Below, piece by piece: positions 52,486 to 63,905 of a DNA stretch of 64,000 nucleotides (the first letter of the stretch is position 1; every line of letters begins with the position of its first letter). Made by a program: the position numbers and the translations under genes. The DNA lies in NCBI GenBank assembly GCA_013397865.1, contig VZTI01000467.1, positions 35,846 through 99,845 on the forward strand. Direction: 5' to 3'. The stretch comes from Struthidea cinerea. Its lineage: Eukaryota > Chordata > Aves > Passeriformes > Corcoracidae. The notes beneath the pieces were generated by a model. That model was not told the DNA's origin. It searched no databases and saw only the letters and a program-made list of their open reading frames with translations.

Positions 52486-52735
52486 GAATCAAGCAAGGCC
52501 ATCTAGAGCTGGTTGTCCACGACTGCGTCCGCATGGTTTTGCAACATCTCAAAGGATGGAGACTCCACAGCTTCTCTGTTGAACACTGTTCCAGTATAAA
52601 ACCACCCTCACAAAAAAAAAAAAAAAAGGGTTTTCTGATGTCCAGGAGGATTTTCATGCGTTTCAGTTTGTGCTCATTGCCTTATATCCTCAAGTTAAGG
52701 GGACCTTGACAACAGTGGGACCTCACCCTCCATTC
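52486..52735 (-). mobile_element. CR1 LINE fragment
   Basis: On the plus strand the reverse-complement CR1 words appear in order: TCAAGCAAGGCCATCTAGAGC, GGATGGAGACTCCACAGC, CTGTTCCAGTATAAAACC, then GTTTCAGTTTGTGCTCATTG. A run of 16 A (52612-52627) replaces a short stretch of the element. It is truncated at both sides and lacks the CR1 tail. It has no coding capacity. Confidence 0.8.
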
Positions 52736-54154
52736 AAAAGTTAAAATCCAAATGAGAAAAAGAGCCCTTGAAAATGCCTCACCTTGCCATTATGCTAAAT
52801 ACGAACTGAGATCAATGAGTCAGAATTGGAGTTTGGATTGCCTTTATGATGTAGATAGTCAGTTTGTTATTTTAGGTCAAAATCCTAGTTATGTACTGCT
52901 CCGTGCAATGGGACACCTGCTTCCTGCCTGGATCTGTCCATCTTCCTCCAGCAACCTAACAAGATTTCAGGCTTTTCTTCAAGTTTGCTGGGCACTTCTG
53001 GCATTTTCTAAATTGTATCAGGAGTGAATTATTAACTAAAGCTATTCTTGATGTTAATCACCTGAAATACAGCCCCAGCCCTTGCAAGCTGTGCTCCCCA
53101 CAACATTGTGTCTGATTGCCTTTGTTTGCTACCAATAACTGCTCAGAAGTGATCCGTCCCAGATGTGCCACCTCTGGGCACCTCAGCTCCATGACTGTGT
53201 CCCCCAGTGACTTGCTAAAAGATTGACCACAGGACTGGTTCACATCTGAGCACAGGCAGGTTGCAGTAGAAGCCTGCTGAGTTTCCACCAACCCATTTGT
53301 GACTGGAAGGCATGTGGCCTGCATCCCTCCTGTGTACAGGCCACTGCCTAAGGAATGTCTGTTCTCTCCTGACCTGAGACTTTTGCAAGTCCTCCAAACC
53401 AGTGTGGTACTCCCCTGTTTGCTACAGTATAAACTCTATCCTGTAGCAGCAATACAGGATAGAAGATTCAGACTAGCACCAGGTAGCCGATATCCATATG
53501 CACCTTCGCTCCCATCTTGGTATTGTCCTGGCATTGACTCCTTCCGTGGTGGCCATAGGTTTGAAGCTTGATTTCAGATTGCATGAAGAAATATTTTTTG
53601 CTGTTTTGAACTCTTCATAGACTTTGCTGTCCCACAATTTTTAAAATCCTATTCCTGATTAAAACATTTGTTTACAAAACACCTTGAAATCAGCATTAAA
53701 GGTATATACCACTAATTCTGCAAAAGAAAATGACTCTCTAAGAAGGCCTGTCTTGACAAAGACCTTATGCCATTTCCTACACACTGACATAGCTATAAAT
53801 GTCCCCTCTTTCTAGATCCCGCATCGTTTGGAAGAAATATGGCATGATGTGCAGGAGGGGAGAAGCAGCCCTGGTTGTGTCCATGGACCCAAGGAAGGCA
53901 TCCAGGTAAATCTACTGATGCAAAGGTGACAGAAGCTGTGAGAGCTTCCCTTGCAATGACCTTGCTCATCCACTGGCCTTGATTTGTACTTCCTCCTGCC
54001 CAGCCCCATGCCACTTCCTTGAGCTTTGTACTTGTCAAAGCCGGAACACTCTTATCCCAACTTCAGCAATTATCCAGTGACTCCCAAGCCTATGGCAAAG
54101 ACCACCAGTCTGTATCAAACCAACTTAGGGTCAAAGGCCTTGAGCTGCTTTATT
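52736..54154. other. Gene-free stretch with a hairpin
   Basis: The part from about 53050 to 53580 is richer in G and C than its surroundings and could be an old unnamed repeat. Its short frames overlap on both strands and show no recognisable protein. Confidence 0.4.
53435..53463. repeat. Hairpin-type inverted repeat, 11-bp stem
   Basis: Arms TCTATCCTGTA (53435-53445) and TACAGGATAGA (53453-53463) are perfectly complementary around the loop GCAGCAA. Confidence 0.6.
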
Positions 54155-54155
54155 G

Positions 54156-54250
54156 CCAAAAAAACCCCAAACAAAAAAAACCAAAACCAACCCAAACCAA
54201 AAATAAAACAAAAAACCCCACAAAAACAAACAAACAAAAGAAGAAAAAAT
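54156..54250. repeat. A/C-rich low-complexity tract
   Basis: About 95 bases consist almost only of A and C on the plus strand, with irregular CAAA and CCAAA units. The Lys/Thr/Pro/Asn-rich frames across it are artefacts. Confidence 0.85.
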
Positions 54251-57200
54251 GCTGCTGTACAAAAACTTTAGAGGTCTTGTGTGATATCTTGGTCATAACA
54301 AACTCAGGCATAGGCTAAAGGATCATCTCTTTTTATTACAGGAAGGCATATTAAGTTTCCCTTGTACTATTAAAATCTGTATCTTTGAGAATTCCTCTAC
54401 CCGTACATCCAGAAAAAAAATTCACTTAGTGGGGTAATCCTCCTTCCCTAAGTCTTTAATTTCTCTTCCTTACCTTCTGCCACCTATGGCTTTTCCTTCG
54501 GTTGGGAAGTAACTGTTTCTGACAGCTCATTAATTGGTCTCCTGTATTGCAGTTAGGAATAAGAAATGCCCCATTTGCTTTCAGCTTGTGCTGCTCTTGT
54601 GGTATTTATTTGTGAAGTCTATCTTTGAGGTTTTCATGCCTTTCTAGCTAAACCCTCCATTCCTTTAATGTTTTGGATTTTCTGTCATGTCCAGACTGCT
54701 AACCATCCACAAATTAAAGGCTCGTATTACATAGCTTGTTTTGATTCGTAAATTCTATTTGCTTTAATCATAGCTTAATTCTGTGTCTCCTCTTTTCAGG
54801 ATCTGTTCTCTTATTCAAGATACAGGTACTCAAAATTGCAAGCCTAGCTCTTCAGTCTTAGTCAGAAACTCCTCTATTTTTCTCTTGTTTGCACAATCTC
54901 TGCTAAAATTCATCTTTCTCTGTACATATTCATATATTTTCAGATGGAACACAATACTCCTCAGATTTCTGCAATACAGTTTCATAGTCAGCCTCCTCTT
55001 TCTGGGATAGCTAAAAAATGAAAAAAAATTGCTGCTTCAGAATCTGCTATTATGAGAAATAGAGCTACCTCTGCCTTCCTACTTGTGCCTTCTACTACGG
55101 ATGGGCACTTTTTAAAATCCTCTTTTATCTCTGACACCATGTGCTGTCCATCCTGAGCCAAGGATTTTAACAAATAAGTGTTTCCTACCACATCCAAATT
55201 CCAACAAATCAGCACATTATATTATGGGTTTTGGCACAAAACAACAACACATTGACCAATTAACACCAGAAACTTCTAAGGCTCCCTACAAGCTCTGTAG
55301 TAGTAGAGCTCCTGAATTTTCACTCCTGGTTTTTTCCCTGAAACTATTCTGAATTGATCTGTATGCTGTTTGGTGGTGGTGGTGGTGTTTTTAAAGCAGT
55401 AAAACAGCTTCACCTCAAATACTACTCTCTCTATTGATAACACTAATACATTTCCTACGGGAAAGGAAAGGCATGGAAACTTCACAGGAAAAATGTGTCT
55501 TAAGAAAACCTTCCAATCGGTTTGTCTCTATCGCTTCCTCATTACTTCCCCGCCCCGCCCCCCCCTTCCTGTAATAGCTTTCATGTATATATTCAGAAAA
55601 TTCAAAAAGGGTTTTTCCAGATAAGGAATTGTCACACTGCAATTCAAGTCTGAGGTTGCATTTTCTCGGAAGCTTTTGATGTTTTCTCACCATTGACTTT
55701 CCCAAAGAAAGGAGATAGCTAACATCTCTTTTTTATTATCCCACACAAAGCAAGGGAAAAGAATACCCCCACTATTTGTTGAGAAAGGACTAAAGGCCAG
55801 CTAGAATGGCAATTCCATTTTCAAAGTTTTATCAAAATTGGTGGATTAAATGCTGATTATAGTTTATCTTTACCTGCAGTAATTTTGAGACTGTGTTGAG
55901 CCTTCTGCTTCTTATCATCTCTGAATCTGCATGCCAAAATGTCAAAATCTCACGCAGCAGACTCAGTAATCATAGTACAGTTTAAGGTAAGAGGAGTAGG
56001 AGAGCCATTCCATCCCATCCAGAAGTTTGCACAAGTGCACTGCACCAACCTGAATTCACTTGTTCACTACCAAAGTTAATATTTAGACCCCTCTTTGGCA
56101 GAAAAGGAGGGATCTGACCCTCACTAACCCTCACTGTGAGGCAATACCTCCCTCTCAGAGGTTGTTACAGCCAGTAATCTGCAGGTGGAAAAGTTCACAG
56201 GCTCTACCTCACGGAAGAGAAAATGCATTTAAACTGTTTACACTAACATGGCTGATCTTGCCTGAAGTAAACTGGGAACATTCACCACTGCTGCTGGTGG
56301 CTGTGGCTCCTACCCCAACTCCTGGCACCCCAGACTGCAGGGGCCCCAGGCTCAGGGCCACAGTGAAATAAGTCTGGGACATGGTTGGAAGACTATTTGT
56401 TCAAATGAGACTCTTGAAAGCACTCCTAAGTGATCCAGGATGGTCCCTGTCTCAAGGGACACTGGACTTTTGATTCATCTGCCCAAGGCATGTTTGTGCT
56501 CAGGAGTCACCAAACAATTGGTATTGAGTGCCATTAGAAAAGCTTCTGAAGAAGGTCAGATTGGTGAATAAAGGTTCTTGTAGAATGGGGCTCAGGATGA
56601 AAAGATTCGTGAAATATTGATGGAATTTGGTGTGTCAAATGGGAAACATAAACTATTTCCATTGTTGGTTGAAGCAAAAATACTGAAGAATCAAATTATT
56701 TGCAGGAGTCTGCTTGTTTCTAGTTGACATAATCAAATAATACAAATGAATACATGCACTAATTCAATTAATTTGGCAAATTCCCTGCTCAACACTCAAT
56801 ATTTAACCATTTCAAATAATAAATATAATTTCCTCTTATTAAAATTAAAGTAACTTGAGTATGGGCCTCCCATTTCCATACTGAAGGACTACGGCCTGTC
56901 TGATCTTGTTATCACTATCAGAAATAGTAACACACCTTCTACACACCAGTTTAAAAATAAAGGTATGTTTTTTCCTGACAACCTCTACATTAGACTTGAT
57001 TTAAACTATTCAGGTCAGTTCCACAAATCTGATGCTTCATGCATTATTTTCTGAAAGGAGAAATTAATTGTGGTAACTGAGATTATCAAACCTGTCAGAT
57101 CATGCATGAATTTAAATACAAAAGTGAGAGTAAATTGGATTATGGGTCAGATTTATAAGCATAAGGGTAAACTACACTTAATACAGTTGAATTGATTCTG

Positions 57201-59039
57201 ATTAATTCACAGATAGCTATCCCTTTCCAAATATAGTCAGAAGTTACTGTCCATGATAGAGCTACGCAACAATTAAGTAATATGCATGTTCCATTGAAAT
57301 ATTTGTTATTTCTGTTTTGTATTTTCACGTCACTTGTCCTGGTAAGTAACATTTTCATTCATGCTGTGGTTCAGTTATTTTGAAAGCAGGATTTAAAATC
57401 CAGTGCAAAAAGAATCAGAGCTAGGACTGTTGTAAAAGACTTGATAAGTTTTCTACTTTTTCCCTATATTCTGTTGATTAATTGAATTTAGACCATGAAA
57501 AAGGTAAAACTGTGAAATATAAAAGGTCTGTTGGATATTTTAACACAACAAAGTAATAAGCATTTACATTTATCTTAAAATATACTTCTGAATGTGGAAG
57601 TATAAAATTATATTGCATTTGATTCTCATCTTGTGAAATTGCTCATCAGTCCAAGGTTGACAAGGACAATGAGAACTGTGCCTAAATCTGTGATTAGGAA
57701 GCAAGAGGAAAATGACAGCAAGAAAATCTGAGTTGACAGAAAAATGTCAGAAGAACTGCTAATGGAAGGGCTGAAGATGCATGAAATTGGAAGTGGTATC
57801 ATTAGGGTGAAAGAAGCATTTTTAATATGGGTTGAAAAAACACTAGACACAACTAATGATGATTTGATCCAAGCTCTCCTGGTATAAAACTACGCTCACA
57901 TCACTGCAAATTCAAATTCTGATTCGCTGTAAGTCAGTAGCCCTTTCCTAATAAAGTTAACAGTGAACCAAATACATACCTAAGGAAAGGAAGCAAAATG
58001 CAGTCAGCTATGGGCCTGATGCTACTTTGTTGAAGGGAAATTCTTGGCACAGGTCAGGGCGCAGACAGAAATTGGAAAACAGAAAGTAGAAACAAAGGGA
58101 AAAATACTCATCTTCGTAGGAAATCCTACAGACACCCACGACAAGTAGAGATACTTTCATCAAAGCAGAATAAGATGTAACAGTAAAAATGAAGGCAACT
58201 TGAAGGAGAGAACAAAGAGACGAAATATAATGAATTAGTAAGATCTTCCTTTCCCTTTTTGGCACAGTCATAAGGGCAAAGCTCCAGCTGCCACCAAAAT
58301 AGGTAGAATAAACACATATACTTGAGATTTTTCCCTTATTTCCATAAAAGTCTTATTATTCTATAGCTGCATTTATTTTATGGGAACCACAATTTTCCTC
58401 CTTACTCTTTTGTTCCATCCTTTCTTTTCTCCTTCCAGTTCTCACACATCTTAGATTGGTTTTGTTTCCTTTTTCTCTAGTTTGCAATCACCCTTCCCCT
58501 CCATCCCACTCTTTTTCTGATTTCTAAACAGGCTTATTGCTACACACCTAGTTTGCATCTCCTCTCTTTTCCTATGGCCCCTCCTGTCAGCATAAAAATA
58601 CACAAAGAAGTGAGCAGAGATATAATTCCCTTGTTCCTTTCACCATCACTCCACCAACACCTCTTGGCTCTGAACGCATTAATAAGCCTTACAGGCACTA
58701 ATCAGCCTTATCAGGGGCCTTGGTTCACACCACTGCCCATGAACACATAGGCTTTTTTAAGCTTAGTCTCTTTTTTGGCTATGCTGTATGAGGGCTTGTG
58801 TTGGGCTCAGCCACATTTATGCCTGGCCAGGTATAGTTCTGATCTGCAGTCTGAATTTCCAGCTTAATCTCAGACCTCCTCTGTCATGATGGATGCGCCC
58901 AGAAATCACTGGCCTTGTTCTTGTCCCTGACTTGTGGATTGGTTTCACACAAACCTGTCTGATGATGTGGATTTTCACTTGAACCTGACAATGAATTCTG
59001 GTATTGTTTTGTTCAATTTACTTGGCTGTTGTGAGATGA
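54251..59039. other. Gene-free stretch
   Basis: Nearly 5 kb of mostly unique sequence. It contains a (GGT)5 run (55372-55387), a C-rich run near 55551-55566 and a pyrimidine-rich part near 58390-58560. No supported exon or named repeat was found. Confidence 0.5.
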
Positions 59040-59463
59040 GATCCAGGGTAGGGCTATGGAGAAGATTACAGGACTGGAGAAGCTGGGCCAGTTTAGTCTG
59101 GAGAAGCAATGACTGAGAAGGGATCTTGTCAATACACACAAATATCTTAAAGGGCAGGTGTCAAGAGGATGGGGCCAGACTTTCTTTCAGTGATGCCCAA
59201 TGACAGGACAACGGGCAGATGAGCAATGGGCACAAATACAGGAAGTTCCATGTGAATATGAATAACAACTACTGTGATGGTGACAGAGAACTGGAACAGG
59301 TTGCCCAGAGAAGTTGTGAAGTCTCATTCTCTGGAGATATTCAAAACCTGTCTGGATGCAATCCTGTGTAACCTATTCTAGGTGAACCTGCAGGATTTGG
59401 ACTAAGTGATCTCCAGAGGCCTCTTCCAACACCAACCATACTGTGATTGATTCTGTGATTCTG
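59040..59463 (+). mobile_element. CR1 LINE 3'-end copy
   Basis: CR1 landmarks run in order: GGACTGGAGAAGCTGGG, GGGATCTTGTCAATA, GGTGTCAAGAGGATGGGGCC, GACAGAGAACTGGAACAGG, CTGGATGCAATCCTGTG, GTGATCTCCAGAGGCCTCTT and the tail CTGTGATTGATTCTGTGATT. Compared with the usual CR1 text, about 25 bases seem missing near 59080. Its 3' UTR words differ from those of 44628-44972, so it belongs to another CR1 subfamily. The frame is broken. Confidence 0.92.
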
Positions 59464-60089
59464 AGTGATTAATATCCTTGGGATGCAAAAATTTAAAAAT
59501 CTCACTGGAATTTAAAAGAATTTAAAAGGCTGCTTCCTTAAGAGAATCCTGCTGATACTTTTTTACATGCACAATGTCAGAAGAGGGAAACTACATGTCA
59601 AAAAACTGTCACAAACATCAGACACAAAAAAAACCAAGACCAAAAAGCCAAAGCTTGTGTATCTGTGAGCGAAGCAGGACTCTTCTCTATGTTGCTATTC
59701 TATTTTATTGGCTTGATCCTGCCAATGGTGTCCTGTAGCATGTGCTATGAGCTACTGTACATGCACTGTAAAGTCAAGCAATCTCATTCTTACTGTTCAC
59801 AACATATTTGCTATAAGTACTTGAGATGAGTTGTAATCTCTGACTCACTGTATATGATGGGAAAGACAGATTTGACAAATGAAGAGCAAGCTTAGACTTT
59901 TTTTCTGACAAATGAAGAACGTGGACTGACAGCCAAATGAGAAATCCATTCTAGTCTCCTTTTAAAATGAATGAACCTGTCAGTAATCTTCTTGGTCAGA
60001 TAAAAATTACCAATAAGTCTGAACAGATAGCTACCACAGTTTCATAAATAAGCTAATAGTATGGGGAAAGAGCTAGCGTCATTCTGATC
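59464..60089. other. Gene-free stretch
   Basis: AT-rich sequence between two CR1 elements. Nothing was identified. Confidence 0.5.
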
Positions 60090-61374
60090 CATTGGAAAGA
60101 GCTTGTAGAGGTCAGCCTTGTGTGTATGGTGCCAGGTGCCAAAATAAGAAGAATGCTCTCATGCTCATGGGCAAACAGTGTGGTGCATTATCCAGGGCAT
60201 GGCGTGGCACTTCGCACAGTCAAGGTGAGCAGGAAGGGCACTGGGGCAACGCAGCTGAAGCAGCCATTTCAGGTGGTGGACATTGCCCTTGCCAAGACAG
60301 CTCAGGTATGGTGTCCCCTTGAAGGGGAGACAAGTCATTTACACTCACCAAAAAGGATGCAGTGACCCAGGCAGAGCTCCCAAAAAAACATGCAGCCATT
60401 CAGGTTTCAGGCTGTAGGGAGTGCCTGAGCCGTTCACTGGACTGCAGCAGAGATAGCTGTTGCGTCAAATGTGACCAGGTGGACGATTTGCTCAGCCTGG
60501 TATCAGTTACAGGATGGGGTAGAAAGGTTAAGGAATATTAGAGAATCAAAGAGGGAGATAGACTGGGAGAATCAAGCTCTGGCCTTCCTGAGACAGAAAC
60601 AGACAGAAATAATTCAAGATCAAGGGGATCCTCTATTCATCCCCCAGCAAGGAGAAGATAGCAGTTGTAAAGAAAGGAGTGCATGGAGGGTAGTCCATGT
60701 TCACTCTGGGCGGCAAGTGAAATCCTTCTTCATCCACCTCACTCCCCAGGTGCCTTGGTACAAAAGGTATCAGGCTTTGCGTGTGGAAGGCCAGCTAAAG
60801 GACAAAGAGGATGAAGGTCCAGTTACACCACAGAGGTCACCACAATCAGAAAGGTTAACCAACCCCATTACAACCACCTCTCCAAGAGTAGGAAAAAGTG
60901 GGTTATGGTTGTAGATGATTCCCTTCTAAGGGGAACAGAAGGCCCAATATGCTGACCAGGCCCAACCCACAGGGAGGTCTGCTGCCTCCCTGGGGCTGGG
61001 GTTAAGGAAACTTCCTAGCCTAGCGCAGCCCTCAGACTACAACCCATTACTGGTCTGCCACACAGGGGTCGATAAAGTGGCAACACATAGTCCAAGAATG
61101 ACCAAAAAGGATCATTTTGGGCCTTGGGGCCTTGAGACTGTTGCTAAGGGAATCTGGGACACAAATTATTTTCTCCTCTATACTTCCAGTTGAAGGCAGC
61201 AACACTGGAAGCAACAGATGGACTGAGTCCATTAATACATGGCTCCACAGCTGTTGTTACCACAAAAATGTTGTGGGTTTTGACAGCGGAATGGCCTACT
61301 CAGCACCGGGCATGCTGGCATCAGTCGGGACTCACCTTTCTCAGTGAGAGAGCAGAGTCTTTGCTCTGCAATTA
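60090..61374 (+). pseudogene. Decayed CR1 ORF1 (zinc-finger-like, coiled-coil and esterase-like segments)
   Basis: A candidate start is the ATG at 60126. The first segment reads to about 60365. A second frame then gives a cysteine-rich stretch (VSGCRECLSR ... CCVKCDQVDDLLSLV, about 60409-60507). The frame of 60471-60914 next gives a charged, coiled-coil-like part (GVERLRNIRESKREIDW). A third frame gives VMVVDDSLLRGTEGPIC (about 60902-60953), where the family normally has a GDS nucleophile motif. The stretch 61117-61347 has IIFSSILPVEGSN, INTWL and THLSQ. This is the ORF1 layout of avian CR1, including its SGNH-esterase-like domain. Several frameshifts and stops, DDS for GDS and VGTH for the usual DG.H make it non-functional. 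The LTR at 61381 interrupts it. Confidence 0.8.
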
Positions 61375-61380
61375 GTGGGG

Positions 61381-61769
61381 TGTTGGGGTGCACTATGTGC
61401 TGGAAGAGAGATAGGCCCTGAGGATCAGAGAGAGGGCCTCTTTCTTGGGCCCGGAGGAGACCCTGGGAGTGCATCCAGGTCACTGGAGATAGACTGGGAG
61501 AGGATTGTGGGTTTATGGACAGACTGGGCCTATGAGAAGTGTTAATTGTAGTTTGTAGCCTTATAGGGTATTGTTTACCTATTACCATAACAGGTAAAAT
61601 CTGTGCAATACCCCAGGTGATTGGGGGACACTGTGGTGAACATCTTTCCTGTTTATATGATGTTATATCCTGTTGGGGGCTGGTATTTAGGGAATTCTGA
61701 CTGCACAATAAACGGCTTTGCATTCTTCCACCTGATAAGCAAGGTCCTTGCCCATGCGTCATTACTGCA
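61381..61769 (+). mobile_element. 389-bp solo LTR inserted in the CR1 ORF1 remnant
   Basis: It has TG...CA ends (TGTTGGGGTGCA ... TCATTACTGCA) and a perfect 6-bp target duplication GTGGGG (61375-61380 and 61770-61775). AATAAA lies at 61707-61712 and a TTATATGATGTTATAT TATA-like stretch near 61653-61668 upstream of it. Removing it rejoins the CR1 ORF1 reading frame at VG|LIDRAL, an independent proof of insertion. The short length and 6-bp duplication fit a class II (ERVK-like) endogenous retrovirus LTR. No viral genes remain. Confidence 0.85.
61707..61712 (+). promoter_or_regulatory. Poly(A) signal of the 389-bp LTR
   Basis: AATAAA in GCACAATAAACGGC, in the LTR's own direction and 57 bp before its 3' end, the usual place within R. 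Confidence 0.6.
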
Positions 61770-61775
61770 GTGGGG

Positions 61776-61868
61776 CTCATTGACAGAGCTTTAACCAAGA
61801 CATGGTGGGAGAGGGGAAGAGTACCAGGCTTGTTCCTGGCAAGCTCTGGGATGGCGTGCAAACGTTAG
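61776..61868 (+). pseudogene. C-terminal piece of the interrupted CR1 ORF1
   Basis: Counting from the target duplication, the frame reads VGLIDRALTKTWW and continues to a TAG at 61866-61868. GLIDRAL is the end of the esterase-like part in avian CR1 ORF1 and directly continues the text broken at 61374. It is separated from it only by the inserted LTR. Confidence 0.7.
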
Positions 61869-61887
61869 AAGGACAGGGTGCTAGCAA

Positions 61888-62012
61888 GGCCGGGTTGGAT
61901 GGGGCTCTGAGCTACCTGTTCTAGTGAAAGTTGTCCCTGCCTGTGGTGGGAGGGTTGGAACTGGATGACCTTTAAGGTCCCACGCAAACCAAGTCATTCT
62001 TGATTCTATGAC
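61888..62012 (+). mobile_element. CR1 LINE 3' tail
   Basis: GGTTGGATGGGGCTCTGAGC, CTAGTGAAAGTTGTCCCTGCC, GTTGGAACTGGATGACCTTTAAGG and the tail TTGATTCTATGACTC mark a CR1 3' UTR. Only about 20 bases separate it from the ORF1 stop at 61868, so the whole of ORF2 is missing between them. Either one element lost ORF2 or two CR1 pieces lie side by side. Confidence 0.85.
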
Positions 62013-62101
62013 TCACTCTCTAAAATGCAATTGTAATTTCAGAAATCTTTGAAATGGAAAGTAATTTTGAGAACTTGTTGATTGTTTTCTGGAAGAGCTA
62101 T

Positions 62102-62307
62102 GTTCAGTGGTGGCAGAGAAAACACTTTTTATCACTTCTGGCGAGTTTGTGTCATACCTGTTGAAACATAAAAAGTTAGTGGGAGTAATACAACTTTCAC
62201 AAAAGTTCAGTGGTGGCAGAGAAAACACTTTTTATCACTTCTGGCGAGTTTGTGTCATACCTGTTGAAACATAAAAAGTTAGTGGGAGTAATACAACTTT
62301 CACAAAA
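62102..62307 (+). repeat. Perfect 103-bp tandem duplication
   Basis: Copy 1 (62102-62204) and copy 2 (62205-62307) are identical at every base, beginning GTTCAGTGGTGGCAGAG and ending CAACTTTCACAAAA. The sequence itself is unique and belongs to no repeat I know. Identity means a very recent event or an assembly error. Confidence 0.95.
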
Positions 62308-63118
62308 GTCCAATAGCCCTGGTCTGTGTGACATCCTTGGAAGGATTCAGGAAATAGACTGATGCTGTTACTAAATAATAAAAAGCAATTAATTGGTGGG
62401 AGTATAGGGGCTGGAAGTGCTTATCGCCATCATCTAGAGACACATATTTACCAATTTATCCTAGAAAGGACTGACGTGTCTGCAGTATAAATGAATATTG
62501 AAAGTTTAGTCTGACAACCCTCCACAAAACCCCTTACAAGCCGAAGTATCACAAGTAATCCTTAATAGTTTAAGCAGTTTTGAAAGGAAGTCACATACAG
62601 CTGTGACTCTGGAGTACTGATCACAATAGGTATTTTCTCTGACAGATGGTAGAAACTTTCATATTAATCGGGAACTTAAGATAACAGCTCCTTCTCAGCT
62701 GAAGGAGAAGGGATTTCCCTCTATAACTCCATCATTTGTCTGCTCAGTTTCCAGCTCAACTGCTCTGCCTCAGTCTGGAACAAAAGATTTGCTCGCAAGT
62801 GCACATAATTAGCCTGGTTTATGTTAATTCAAATTATGTAAAATTGTATCCAGATCTATCACAATGCTAATAATTTTAGAGCAAAAATATGATTATGCAT
62901 GTCATATTTTTATTAATATGTAGTTAGATATTTAAAATTGCTGTCACTTGCATCAAACTGCAATCAAACAGCAAACAACTCATTCAACACTACACAGTGT
63001 TAGGAATGCTTAGCATTTTAAAGACATGTAGGCTAGAATAATAGTAACATTTTGAAAAAAGCCTTTGATGATAATTGGCAAAGTGAATAAAAATTTTAAC
63101 AAAACAATTGATAAGCTA
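62308..63118. other. Gene-free AT-rich stretch
   Basis: Unique sequence. No frame of note and no repeat was identified. Confidence 0.5.
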
Positions 63119-63162
63119 TAAAATCATAAGACTATTCAGGTTGGTCATCTAGTCTGAAGTGT
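63119..63162 (-). mobile_element. Possible short CR1 tail, reverse orientation
   Basis: AAAATCATAAGACTATTCAGG, GGTTGG and GTCATCTAGTCTGAAG resemble the reverse-complemented CR1 end (aatcatagaatcat ... ggttgg ... atcatctagtccaacc) with about a dozen bases missing. It is too short to be certain. Confidence 0.4.
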
Positions 63163-63905
63163 TTCATTTCAGTGTTGTTTCCTTTTTTTTTTTCCAATTC
63201 AAAAGTCTGTTTTATCTTTTATTTTCTGGTCCCATTTTTAGAATTCTAACATTGCTTGCTTGTGAAATACCTTCTGTCACAAATGCAGTAAATCTTACTC
63301 TTAAAACCCATGGAACACGTTTCCATCTTGTTGTACAAGAGAAAATAAAGTTGCAAGGCTGCACCCCTTTACACAATAATAGGTAACGGGGAGGTCATTT
63401 CCTAAAGGGCATAGTCTAGAGTAATTGGCATATTTGAGATCTCTGGGGACTTCCCAATAATCTTCAAGTACTACTGCTTGCACATCCACACTAAATTTGA
63501 GAGTGTACATTAAATGAAGGTTTTGACATGCTCTGTGAAAAGTTCCCAAGAATGTCCATAACCTGTGAAGTGGTTACCACACTTGGGCACGATTGATAGA
63601 CCTTACCATACTCAGGTGAAGCAGACAAAAGCTTAGACACCAGGGACAGTCAGAGAATCCCAAAAAGACTGAAGCAATAAATATATATATTTCAATTTGT
63701 GTGAGATAATATTATTTTAAAAATCTACTTATTGGCCTGAAATTCACTTTCTAACTTACATTGATAAAACAAGCATCTGCACATACCAATAGCAAGGACA
63801 GAAAGACTGGCATCATACCTCTTTCAGACATATCACTTACATGCACCATTCAACTGATGCTTGCTGATTTAGACAAAATTTTTTTATGACATCCCTACCC
63901 ATAAG
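63163..63905. other. Gene-free stretch
   Basis: AT-rich sequence with a T homopolymer near 63184-63194 and short frames only. Nothing was recognised before the terminal microsatellite. Confidence 0.5.

Noticed and set aside
61232..61861. 209-codon minus-strand open frame
   Set aside because: It is antisense to the CR1 ORF1 remnant and the inserted LTR, crosses both borders of the insertion and has no known domain.
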